Assembly (NCBI GenBank): GCA_017649565.1
Contig: JAGCGO010000087.1
Span: 1-44,122 of the forward strand
Direction: 5' to 3'
DNA from: Fibrobacter sp.
GTDB lineage: Bacteria; Fibrobacterota; Fibrobacteria; Fibrobacterales; Fibrobacteraceae
DNA length: 44,122 nucleotides
The stretch's first letter is position 1. Every line of letters begins with the position of its first letter. A program made the translations under genes and the position numbers. Under the pieces are notes generated by a model. The model was not told where the DNA came from and did not search any database. It worked only from the letters and a program-made list of their open reading frames with translations. Of the stretch, positions 33,727 through 40,895 are shown in pieces.

Positions 33727-34566
33727 TTACTCGCGCACCGACTCCACCAGTTCTTTCCGGTAAATATCCTGCATGACGAGCCCAGCAAGCATGAATCCGA
33801 AGATTGCCGTGGAATGCGCCATGGTGCCGTTGATTTGAGCCTTGCTGCTGCACCATTCGTGGCCGACAAGTTCGGCGTTCTTGAGCTCCGCTTCGCTGTG
33901 TTCGTTGCGGATTTTGGGGCACAGGCAGGCGGCCGTTCCGCAAGAGGAATTCTTGCCGCGGTTTTTCAAAAGTTCGTCGCTGTAGACGCACAGGACCTTT
34001 TTCTTGAGGTTCATCTTTTTGCGCTTGAACTTGTCGCGCAGCGCACGAGCCAGCGGGCAGCCTGCAACTTTCCAGAATTCGGCGACCTTGATGCGCGTGG
34101 GGTCCATCTTGAGCGCGGCCCCCATCGAAGAGAAAACAGTCGCCTTGGTACGCGTGGCATGCCAAAGCAGCTGCATCTTGTTTTCGAGGCTGTCGATAGC
34201 GTCGATGATGTAGTCAAACGTGTCCAGCTGGAACTTATCCGTAGTCGCCTCTTCGTAGATGTCCTGCAAAGCGACAATGTTGGCGTGCGGGTTGATTTCG
34301 AGCAGGCGGTTCTTGAGAACTTCGACCTTGACTTGCCCCACGGTCTTGGTGGTGGCCATCAGTTGCCGGTTCACGTTGGTGACGCATACGCGGTCCGAAT
34401 CGACGAGGACGAGTTCCTTGATGCCGGAACGCACCAGGCTTTCGGCGCACCAGCTACCGACACCGCCGAGCCCGAAGATAATGACGCGCTTCTGGAAAAT
34501 GCATTCCATGACGTCGTCCCCGAGCAGGAGCGACGTGCGATTGAAAATGCCCTTCTCGATTCCCAT
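33727..34566 (-). CDS. tcdA: TcdA (CsdL), tRNA threonylcarbamoyladenosine dehydratase
   Basis: This 279-residue E1-like enzyme uses ATP to cyclise the t6A modification at position 37 of tRNAs to ct6A. The nucleotide-binding loop GLGGVGSWCAESLVRSGI (about residues 32-49), the acidic strand LVLVDSDRVCVTNVNRQ (about 53-69) and DYIIDAIDSLENKMQLL are the family hallmarks. A Cys-containing segment (SSCGTAACLCPK, about 211-222) lies before the C-terminal part, which ends with a hydrophobic helix (GTMAHSTAIFGFMLAGLVMQ). This agrees with TcdA rather than with ThiF or MoeB. It starts 6 bp after the stop of a cysteine desulfurase gene. In E. coli the same enzyme (CsdL) is encoded with the desulfurase CsdA and the sulfur acceptor CsdE, so the neighbourhood supports the call. 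Confidence 0.9.
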   Translation of the reverse strand: MGIEKGIFNRTSLLLGDDVMECIFQKRVIIFGLGGVGSWCAESLVRSGIKELVLVDSDRVCVTNVNRQLMATTKTVGQVKVEVLKNRLLEINPHANIVALQDIYEEATTDKFQLDTFDYIIDAIDSLENKMQLLWHATRTKATVFSSMGAALKMDPTRIKVAEFWKVAGCPLARALRDKFKRKKMNLKKKVLCVYSDELLKNRGKNSSCGTAACLCPKIRNEHSEAELKNAELVGHEWCSSKAQINGTMAHSTAIFGFMLAGLVMQDIYRKELVESVRE

Positions 34567-34572
34567 AATGGA

Positions 34573-35799
34573 TTATGCAAACAGTCTAAGCACGCGACGG
34601 ATGCCCGCCACGAACCGATCAATGTCGCGCTCAATTGTGTAGGCGCCAAAACTCAACCTGAGTGTCGCATCGACGCCGAACCTGTCCATAACAGGTTGTG
34701 CGCAGTGGTGCCCGCTGCGCACCGCGACGTTTTCTTCGTCAAGAATCATCGCAGCGTCGCTTACCGCAATGCCGTCCAGCGTGACACTCAGGAGCGCACC
34801 GCGTTCCTTGGGATTGCCGAGCACCTTGACCTGCGGAATTTCGGCGAGCTTGTCCAGCGCGTACTGCACCAGCTTGGCTTCGTGATTGCGGATTTCGTCG
34901 AGACCCACGCGGTTCATCCATTCGATAGCCTTGCCGAGCCCGATGACTTCGGCAATTGCCGGAGTACCAGCTTCAAAGCGGGCGGGAACGTCGGCATAGG
35001 TCGTCTTCTCGAACGTCACGTTCTTGATCATTTCGCCGCCGCCGTGCCACGGCGGCATGCTGTCGAGCACGGCATACTTGCCGTAAAGCACACCCACACC
35101 GGTAGGGCCGTAGACCTTGTGACCGCTGAACACAAAGAAGTCGCAATCCAGTTTCTGGACGTCCACCTTGATATGGCTCGCACTCTGCGCACCGTCAATC
35201 AGTATTTTCGCCTGCGGAGCGTTGGCCCTGACCGTCGCGATAATTTCGGCAATGGGGTTCACCGTGCCCACGGCATTGCTCACATGCGTGACCGCGACCA
35301 TCTTCGTGCGCGGAGTCAACAGCCCAGGAATAGCATCCAAATCTAGGTCGCCATCGTCCTTGACGGGAATGACCTTGATTACGGCACCCTTCATCTCGGC
35401 GACAATCTGCCAGCTCACAATGTTGGCGTGGTGTTCCAGCCCGCTGATCAGGATTTCGTCGCCCTTGTCAAAAAACTTGCGCCCGTAACTCCAGGCAACC
35501 AAGTTGATGCTCTCCGTCGTCCCGCGCGTAAACACGATTTCGTCTTCGCTCGCGGCATTCAAAAACTTCGCCACGTTCTTGCGGGCAGCCTCGAAGGCCT
35601 CGGTCGTGCGGGCGCTCAAGCGGTACACGCCGCGCTTCACGGAACTGTAGTGTTCACGGTAGAAATCGTCCATCGCGTCGATAACGCACGCAGGCTTCTG
35701 CGTCGTCGCCGTAGAGTCCAAGAAGGCGAGGGGTTTTTCTTCCCTGTCGCCAGCCACAAGCATCGGAAATTCACTGCGTATTTGTTCTGCATTAAACAT
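34573..35799 (-). CDS. Group II cysteine desulfurase (SufS/CsdA type)
   Basis: This 408-residue PLP enzyme takes sulfur from cysteine, leaving alanine, for Fe-S clusters and thio-modified molecules. Features are ATTQKPACVIDAM near the N-terminus, FTRGTTESINLVAW, HHANIVSWQ, the PLP lysine in SGHKVYGPTGVGVLYG near residue 224, and the active-site loop VRSGHHCAQPVMDRFG with the catalytic Cys near 366. The short RSGHHCAQP loop is the group II (SufS/CsdA) form. I chose the ATG at 35797-35799 (MFNAEQI) because an in-frame start 12 codons upstream would add an odd hydrophobic extension. TTTTCTACATTT about 20 bases upstream on the coding strand may be its -10 region. No SufE/SufU/CsdE or other suf genes are next to it. 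Linkage to tcdA leans towards a CsdA role. Confidence 0.9.
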   Translation of the reverse strand: MFNAEQIRSEFPMLVAGDREEKPLAFLDSTATTQKPACVIDAMDDFYREHYSSVKRGVYRLSARTTEAFEAARKNVAKFLNAASEDEIVFTRGTTESINLVAWSYGRKFFDKGDEILISGLEHHANIVSWQIVAEMKGAVIKVIPVKDDGDLDLDAIPGLLTPRTKMVAVTHVSNAVGTVNPIAEIIATVRANAPQAKILIDGAQSASHIKVDVQKLDCDFFVFSGHKVYGPTGVGVLYGKYAVLDSMPPWHGGGEMIKNVTFEKTTYADVPARFEAGTPAIAEVIGLGKAIEWMNRVGLDEIRNHEAKLVQYALDKLAEIPQVKVLGNPKERGALLSVTLDGIAVSDAAMILDEENVAVRSGHHCAQPVMDRFGVDATLRLSFGAYTIERDIDRFVAGIRRVLRLFA

Positions 35800-35945
35800 A
35801 CCATAAATGTAGAAAATAAGCGTCTTGTGACTCAAAGCACAACGTGATTTTCATTACCTTGCAGCCTTTGTAAAGAATTCTAAATTTGCTTTTGTCCCCC
35901 CCGAAATGTCAGTAAAAAAGAATATCTCTTTTCGTATCCTTTTTC

Positions 35946-35951
35946 TATATT
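35946..35951 (+). promoter_or_regulatory. Possible -10 box TATATT before the micro-ORF
   Basis: TTTTTCTATATTATTTTTG at 35940-35958 has the same T-rich TATATT core seen before other genes here. It lies 36 bases before the TTG start of the small reading frame. No clear -35 is visible. Confidence 0.3.
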
Positions 35952-35987
35952 ATTTTTGAATTCTAAGCAAATTCAAAGGGTTTAAAG

Positions 35988-36119
35988 TTGGATAGTTATC
36001 AAATAAACGAGCGTCGGCTCTACTGGAAGGAACTCTTCGAAAGAGCGAAAGCCATGAGAATGCTGACCTACATCACTTCCCTCTCGGGCTGTTCCCTGTT
36101 GGCCCTCGCTATATTGTAA
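35988..36119 (+). CDS. Small TTG-initiated membrane peptide, 43 residues
   Basis: Between sufS and the next FISUMP gene, a TTG-started frame encodes a 43-residue peptide. The first 27 residues are polar and charged (DSYQINERRLYWKELFERAK), and the last 16 or so are hydrophobic (SLSGCSLLALAIL), so a short membrane-anchored or tail-anchored peptide is likely. AAAGGG lies about eight bases before TTG, and a TATATT box lies 36 bases upstream. Codons are GC-rich and end in C or G like the confident genes. It is missed if only ATG starts over 60 codons are considered. I do not recognise it, and expression is unproven; the frame could also be chance. Confidence 0.45.
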   Translation: MDSYQINERRLYWKELFERAKAMRMLTYITSLSGCSLLALAIL

Positions 36120-36200
36120 ATCCTTTTAAACGTTGCCCAATTCACGGGCGCCCCGCCATTCTGTTTCTTTCTTTTTATCTTTTTTCAAGATTATAATTTC

Positions 36201-36206
36201 TATATT
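36201..36206 (+). promoter_or_regulatory. Possible -10 box TATATT before the FISUMP gene at 36276
   Basis: AATTTCTATATTGAG holds a TATATT box 70 bases before the start codon, its 3' half running into the palindrome at 36204-36233. If active, transcription would start inside the palindrome. This box is weakly supported. Confidence 0.3.
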
Positions 36207-36240
36207 GAGATGTGACGCGAATCACATCTCAATTTTTTTT
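36204..36240 (+). terminator. Perfect 12-bp palindrome with T-run: terminator, attenuator or CRP-like operator
   Basis: ATTGAGATGTGA and TCACATCTCAAT form a perfect 12-bp stem around a six-base loop CGCGAA, followed by seven further T. As RNA this is a strong rho-independent terminator for the micro-ORF upstream, or an attenuator in the leader of the FISUMP gene 36 bases further on. The core TGTGA-N6-TCACA is also the exact consensus of CRP-family operators. The T-run favours a terminator; a dual role cannot be excluded. Confidence 0.7.
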
Positions 36241-36275
36241 CGCGTCTGGAAGTTAGGGTACATAGGATATAAGAA

Positions 36276-37640
36276 ATGAAACCTTTTTTTGTTGTTTGTT
36301 TGCTTCTCGCCGCAAGTGTCATGGCTCAAGAAGAACTGCGTACTGCCATCGATGACGGCGACATCGCTACCGCCAAGAAAATCGTAAAATCCGGTGAAAT
36401 CGAGGAAATTTATTGTGGTAAGCTCCCCGCCGCCTCGGCGGTCGCCATCTACGACAAGATATTCAAGACCATGCCCGACGAATCGTTCGCACAGTGCCCG
36501 TCCCAGTTCGCTTACGGCTACGGCGCCAAGATCTGCGCGAACCCGAAGGGACTCAACGCCTGCTCCGAAGTCATCAACTTCCTTCTGACCGACGCCAATG
36601 CGGGTAGCTCCAACGCCTTCGCAGCCCTCAAGAAGGTGGCCAAGGCAGCCCTTGCGAACAAGGCTTTCAAGAAGCCCATCAAGGAAAAGGTCGACACGAC
36701 CATGTGGGTCCCCTGCAAGAAGAAGGGCAAGGCCTGGAAGGAATGCATCGAGGCCTGCGAATCCTACGCCGAGGAAATCGGCGACGAGGAACGCCTCGCC
36801 ACCTGCAAGAAAAAGCCGGCCGAGTACAAGGAAACGACCATCACCGTCTCCAAGCCCTCCCCGATCATCGGCAAGCTGAAAGAAGGCATCATGGAAGGTT
36901 ACTGGAGAGCACCGATGACATCGGCCATCAAGTTCTCCGACCTCATGCAGCAGCTCGCAAAGCCGCTCTCCATCCCGGACACTTCTATCATCAACCTCAA
37001 GTATGTCGTCCGCTGGGCCCAGAAGCACAAGGCCGACAGTACGGCACTCCCCGGTGGACAGCTCTTCCGCTTCTGCACCTCCTGGGAATCCAAGGTGGAC
37101 CAGATCCTCGACACCCTGCAGTTCGAAACGCGCTGCCCCGTGTTCGAGACCTTCGTGGACGAACGTGACGGCAAGACATACAAGGTCAAGGAAATCGACG
37201 GCAAGAACTGGTTCGTCCAGAACCTGAACTACGCCATGGAAGAAGGCTCTATCTGCTACGACAAGGATGACGAGAACTGCGATGCCTATGGCCGCCTGTA
37301 CACGCAGGCCGCAGCCAAGGCAGCTTGCCCCGACAATACGCACCTCGCGACAGACGAGGAATGGAAGATGCTCGAAATTCTCGCCGGCGGTGCAAGCGGT
37401 GCCGCATCTAAGCTCCGCAGCAACGGCAGTGACGACTATGCATTTACGGCCCTGTTCGGGGGCTACGCTAACAGGAACGGGATTTCTACGACGATTGGCG
37501 AGGGTGCCTATTTCTGGACGGAGAAGGCCGACGGCGACAAGCGCGGCACAGCAAGGTCCATGTTCAGCACCGACGCCGAAGTATCGTCCATTTCAGTGGA
37601 TATAGGCTTCTACTTATCGGTGCGCTGCATCAAGGACTAG
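36276..37640 (+). CDS. Secreted FISUMP protein with a helical, Cys-containing N-terminal region
   Basis: This 454-residue exported protein starts with a signal peptide (MKPFFVVCLLLAASVMAQ). An N-terminal part of about 280 residues then follows. Its first 30 residues (EELRTAIDDGDIATAKKIVKSG) read like an ankyrin-type helix pair, and several Cys are scattered beyond that. One FISUMP domain covers about 285-454, with FVDERDGKTYKVKEIDGKNWFVQNLNY, SICYDKDDENCDAYGRLYTQAAAKAACPDNTHLATDEEW and LSVRCIKD. The HLPS motif is altered to HLAT. The leader carries a 12-bp palindrome ending 42 bases before the start. No strong ribosome-binding site precedes ATG 36276; ATAGGATATAAG is the best candidate. epmA follows after 28 bp. 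Role unknown; the domain is Fibrobacter-typical. Confidence 0.85.
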   Translation: MKPFFVVCLLLAASVMAQEELRTAIDDGDIATAKKIVKSGEIEEIYCGKLPAASAVAIYDKIFKTMPDESFAQCPSQFAYGYGAKICANPKGLNACSEVINFLLTDANAGSSNAFAALKKVAKAALANKAFKKPIKEKVDTTMWVPCKKKGKAWKECIEACESYAEEIGDEERLATCKKKPAEYKETTITVSKPSPIIGKLKEGIMEGYWRAPMTSAIKFSDLMQQLAKPLSIPDTSIINLKYVVRWAQKHKADSTALPGGQLFRFCTSWESKVDQILDTLQFETRCPVFETFVDERDGKTYKVKEIDGKNWFVQNLNYAMEEGSICYDKDDENCDAYGRLYTQAAAKAACPDNTHLATDEEWKMLEILAGGASGAASKLRSNGSDDYAFTALFGGYANRNGISTTIGEGAYFWTEKADGDKRGTARSMFSTDAEVSSISVDIGFYLSVRCIKD

Positions 37641-37668
37641 GGATGGTCCAGAGGGATTGGGAGGAAAC

Positions 37669-38655
37669 ATGATACAGGCGAATCAGGAAGTCCCCAGGTC
37701 GGACTTCGCACCTACATGCAACAGGGATACATGGCTCAAGCGCCAGACGCTCATGGGCCGTGTGCGTGACTTTTTCAACCGCAGGAACGTGCTCGAAGTG
37801 GAGTCTCCGGCACTGTCGCTTGCCGGCGGCACCGACCCGCAGCTCGACTACTTCGAAGTCAATGCCACGCCGCCGCGCTACCTGATGACCAGCCCGGAAT
37901 TCCACATGAAGCGCCTGCTCGCCGCGGGCTTCGGCGACATCTTCCAGATCACCAAGTCGTTCCGCAAGGACGAATTCGGCGCCTACCACAACAACGAGTT
38001 CTCGATGGTGGAATGGTACCGCGTGGGAATGCCGCAGTCCATGCTCATGGACGAGGTCGAGGCGCTGGTGAGCGACATCATCGGCGAACCGCTCAACGCG
38101 AGGCGCACCCGCTGGGTCGACGCCTTCAGGAACTACGCCGGAGTTGACCCGTTCTGCAAGGACCTGATGAGCTTTGCCGCCGCCTGCCGTAGCCGCGACG
38201 TCGTCGTTCCCGAGCAGCCCGAGATGATGTCCCGCGAACAGTGGTGGGACTACCTGATGATATTCATCATCGAGCCCGCGCTGGCCGAGAACGGTCCCGA
38301 ATTCATCATCGACTACCCGCCTTCACAGGCGGCCCTCGCCGAGACGTTCATCGGCGAAGACGGTCTGCGCTGGGCTCGCCGTTTTGAGCTTTTCGTCGAC
38401 CACATCGAACTCTGCAACGGATACTCCGAACTGACGGACGCCGCGGAGCAGCGGCGCCGTTTCGACGCCGACCTCAAAACCAGGAACAAGATGGGAAAGC
38501 CGCTGCCTCCTGTCGACGAGAGGTTCCTGGCGGCGCTGCGTTTCGGCATGCCCGCCTGCTCGGGAGTCGCGCTAGGACTTGACCGCCTGTTCATGCTCGC
38601 GCTGAACAAGAAGGAAATCTCCGACGTTATCCTGTTCCCTAGTACTGTCGCTTAA
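37669..38655 (+). CDS. epmA: EpmA (GenX/PoxA), elongation factor P lysine ligase
   Basis: This 328-residue class II lysyl-tRNA-synthetase-like enzyme attaches beta-lysine (or lysine) to a conserved Lys of elongation factor P, helping ribosomes through polyproline stretches. It lacks the tRNA anticodon-binding domain. The catalytic domain has class II motif 1 (FFNRRNVLEVESPAL), motif 2 (GDIFQITKSFRKDEFGAYHNNEFSMVEWY) and motif 3 (GVALGLDRLFMLAL). The DPQLDYFEV segment is typical of EpmA. I chose ATG 37669, with GGAGG four bases upstream, over an upstream TTG. No efp or epmB lies in the window. The last 17 bp overlap the 3' end of the convergent thioredoxin-like gene. Confidence 0.92.
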   Translation: MIQANQEVPRSDFAPTCNRDTWLKRQTLMGRVRDFFNRRNVLEVESPALSLAGGTDPQLDYFEVNATPPRYLMTSPEFHMKRLLAAGFGDIFQITKSFRKDEFGAYHNNEFSMVEWYRVGMPQSMLMDEVEALVSDIIGEPLNARRTRWVDAFRNYAGVDPFCKDLMSFAAACRSRDVVVPEQPEMMSREQWWDYLMIFIIEPALAENGPEFIIDYPPSQAALAETFIGEDGLRWARRFELFVDHIELCNGYSELTDAAEQRRRFDADLKTRNKMGKPLPPVDERFLAALRFGMPACSGVALGLDRLFMLALNKKEISDVILFPSTVA

Positions 38656-39178
38656 GTAGCCTGTCGAGCTCGTGACGCATCTTTGAATCGTTGAACACGC
38701 CCACGTCCACCCGCTGGACGCTGTCCTGCTCGTCCACCAGGTAATGTACGGGGATGACGCCCGGGTTCCCGAGCTTGTTCATCATATCGTAGTTCCAGTG
38801 CAGCATGGTCCACTCGATATTGCGCGAGTTCTTGTACTTGGCCGCCGTCTCGATATCGTCATCCTCGTTCACGATAATGACCTTGAGCCCCGCGTCCTTG
38901 TAGTCCGCGGCAATCTTCTTGAGTGTCGGAAGTTCGGAATTGCAGGCGCCGCACCACGAAGCGCTCACCACGATAAGTGTCACCTTTCCTTTTTCCTTCG
39001 CATAGCTGGAGACGTCCCCCTCGACTGTATTGCCCGTGAAGTCCCCGATCTTGGTAGGTACCGTCTGGAACCCGACCTGGCCGCAGCCCGCACAGAGCAA
39101 GGCGACAGACAGGCTAAACAAAACGCACTTTACCTTAGACAACATGAATTTTTTCATTTGAGCCATACGTGGGTTCAT
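38639..39178 (-). CDS. TlpA-like thioredoxin-fold lipoprotein
   Basis: This 179-residue periplasm-facing lipoprotein has a signal peptide with a lipobox LLCAGC (Cys32 or so, depending on start). The thioredoxin fold has the redox motif VSASWCGACNSELP with a CxxC pair near residue 97, a central IIVNEDDD strand and the cis-Pro segment GVIPVHYLVD. TlpA/ResA-type proteins reduce or shuttle disulfides, for example in cytochrome maturation. The start ATG 39178 overlaps the upstream gene's TGA as ATGA, suggesting coupled translation; internal ATGs at residues 5 and 8 are alternatives. The 3' end overlaps epmA by 17 bp in the opposite direction. No haem-biogenesis genes are adjacent, so the client is unknown. 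Confidence 0.85.
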   Translation of the reverse strand: MNPRMAQMKKFMLSKVKCVLFSLSVALLCAGCGQVGFQTVPTKIGDFTGNTVEGDVSSYAKEKGKVTLIVVSASWCGACNSELPTLKKIAADYKDAGLKVIIVNEDDDIETAAKYKNSRNIEWTMLHWNYDMMNKLGNPGVIPVHYLVDEQDSVQRVDVGVFNDSKMRHELDRLLKRQY

Positions 39179-39699
39179 TTAAAATGTTCTTCGAACAGGA
39201 GGTCGATCGCCGCCTGGTAATGCCGCGTGGAATTCTTCCCCGTAAGGTTCGCCACGACGCGGCCGTCGCTCGTGAGGAAAAATGCGCTGGGAACGCCCAG
39301 ACCCTCGCGCCTGAAGACCTTCATGGAGTAGTCCGTCTTCTGCACGACAGGCCAGGGGATGGAATTCGCCTTCGAGTACCGCCGGATGTCACCCGCGTCG
39401 TAATCCTGGAACACCATCAGGAACTGGATGCCCCGGGGAGAGTTGTCCTCGTAGATAGGCTTGGCCATCTTGATTTCTTCCTTGCAGTAGCCGCACCATG
39501 TCGCCGTGAAGATAACCACAGTCCCGATTTTTCCCTTGTAGTCCCTCAGGGCGACATTCTTCCCCCTGAGGTCGTAGAACAGAAGCTTGTCGGGAATGGT
39601 AGGCGGGGAAAACAGGTAAATCGAAGCGCAGACAATGACGGCCATCGCCACGATGGCGGCCACGACAACACCCGAAAATTTCCCCCAGGAGCCCTTCAT
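39175..39699 (-). CDS. Membrane-anchored TlpA/ResA-like thioredoxin
   Basis: This 174-residue protein has one N-terminal transmembrane helix (about residues 9-31) and a periplasmic thioredoxin domain. The redox motif is FTATWCGYCKEEIKMA with CxxC near residues 69-72, and the cis-Pro loop is GLGVPSAFFLTSDG. The AhpC/TSA-like opening LLFYDLRGKNVALRDYKGK is the usual start of TlpA-like domains. It overlaps the second thioredoxin-like gene by 4 bp, so the two probably work in the same pathway. It is divergent from pilT; the 124-bp gap contains TTGACA at 39774-39779 followed by a TCACA half site. No strong ribosome-binding site is evident before ATG 39699. Confidence 0.87.
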   Translation of the reverse strand: MKGSWGKFSGVVVAAIVAMAVIVCASIYLFSPPTIPDKLLFYDLRGKNVALRDYKGKIGTVVIFTATWCGYCKEEIKMAKPIYEDNSPRGIQFLMVFQDYDAGDIRRYSKANSIPWPVVQKTDYSMKVFRREGLGVPSAFFLTSDGRVVANLTGKNSTRHYQAAIDLLFEEHFK

Positions 39700-39823
39700 G
39701 CCCTAAAATTTAGCAGTAGTTAACGCCCGAAATTAAAATTTTTTCGTTCTAAAATGTACAAAAACGCATTTTTTGACAGAAATCACATAAATCTGGCCTC
39801 CTATTAAATTATATTCAGTAGGT

Positions 39824-40891
39824 ATGGCATACAATATTCAGGATTTACTAGCAGAAATGGTGAAGCGCGGAGCTTCGGACTTGCATATAACCGCAGGTAC
39901 GCCCCCGCTCTTTAGAATCTCGGGCAAACTGACCCCGATCGGCGAAGACAAACTCAAGCCGGACGAAACTATGCGCATGACGTATAGCCTGATGAACGAG
40001 TTGCAGAAGAAGACCTTCGAGCAGGTCAAGGAATGCGACTTCTCGTTCGGTATCGCGAACCTCGCACGTTTCCGTGCGAACGCCTACCTCCAGCGCGGCT
40101 GCGTCGCCCTCGCCCTCCGTATTATCCCGCTCGAAATCAAGACATTCAAGGAACTGGGCCTGCCCAAGATCATGGCCGAGTTCACGACACGTCCTTCCGG
40201 CCTTGTCCTGGTGACCGGTGCTACCGGTTCCGGTAAGTCCACGACGCTTGCCGCCATGATCGACAAGATCAACAAGGAACGTCACGAACATATCCTTACC
40301 GTCGAAGACCCGATCGAATTCCTGCACAAGCACCAGGGTTGCATGATCAACCAGCGCGAAGTGGGTAGCGACACGAACAGCTTCGCCCAGGCGCTCAAGA
40401 TGGCCCTGCGTCAGGACCCGGACGTGGTGCTCATCGGCGAAATGCGCGACCTCGAGACTATCCGTTCGGCACTGACCATCGCCGAAACCGGCCACCTTGC
40501 GTTCGCGACATTGCATACGAACTCCTGCGTCCAGACCATCAACCGTATCGTCGACGCCTTCCCGAAGGGAGAGCAGCAGACGGTGCGTACCCAGCTGTCC
40601 TTCGTGCTGCAGGGCGTTATCTGCCAGACCCTGCTCCCGAAAATCGGCGGCGGCCGCGTCATGGCGTACGAAGTGATGAACGTGACGCCGGGTATCCGCG
40701 CGCTTATCCGCGACGACAAGGTCCACCAGATCGAATCCATGATCGAAATCGGCCAGAAGTTCGGCATGAACACCATGAACATGTGCCTCTGCGAACTCGT
40801 CAAGAACCGCAAGATCGACCGTTTCGACGCCCTCGCCCGCTCCCCGAGCCCGGACCAGCTGGAAAATCTTTTCGCAAAGGAAGGGGTGTAA
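39824..40891 (+). CDS. pilT: PilT, type IV pilus retraction ATPase
   Basis: This 355-residue cytoplasmic hexameric ATPase pulls type IV pili in by depolymerising pilin. The N-terminal PAS-like part has KRGASDLHITAGTPPLFRISGKL. The ATPase has Walker A GATGSGKSTT near residues 132-141, an Asp box HILTVEDPIEF, Walker B VVLIGEMRDLETI, and a His box GHLAFATLHTNS. The segment GIRALIRDDKVHQIESMIEIGQKFGMNTMNMCL is the PilT-type retraction motif that separates it from PilB. Length fits the family. TATATT lies only eight bases before ATG 39824, and the ribosome-binding site (TAGG) is weak. pilC follows after 4 bp. Fibrobacter uses pili-like structures in adhesion to cellulose; retraction here is inferred from family membership. 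Confidence 0.95.
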   Translation: MAYNIQDLLAEMVKRGASDLHITAGTPPLFRISGKLTPIGEDKLKPDETMRMTYSLMNELQKKTFEQVKECDFSFGIANLARFRANAYLQRGCVALALRIIPLEIKTFKELGLPKIMAEFTTRPSGLVLVTGATGSGKSTTLAAMIDKINKERHEHILTVEDPIEFLHKHQGCMINQREVGSDTNSFAQALKMALRQDPDVVLIGEMRDLETIRSALTIAETGHLAFATLHTNSCVQTINRIVDAFPKGEQQTVRTQLSFVLQGVICQTLLPKIGGGRVMAYEVMNVTPGIRALIRDDKVHQIESMIEIGQKFGMNTMNMCLCELVKNRKIDRFDALARSPSPDQLENLFAKEGV

Positions 40892-40895
40892 CTAA

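Noticed and set aside
33814..35346. 510-codon forward open frame opposite tcdA and the cysteine desulfurase
   Set aside because: Both reverse genes have clear catalytic motifs; the forward frame shows no domain.
36222..37343. 373-codon reverse open frame opposite the FISUMP gene
   Set aside because: No domain or start signal; the forward frame has a signal peptide and FISUMP motifs.
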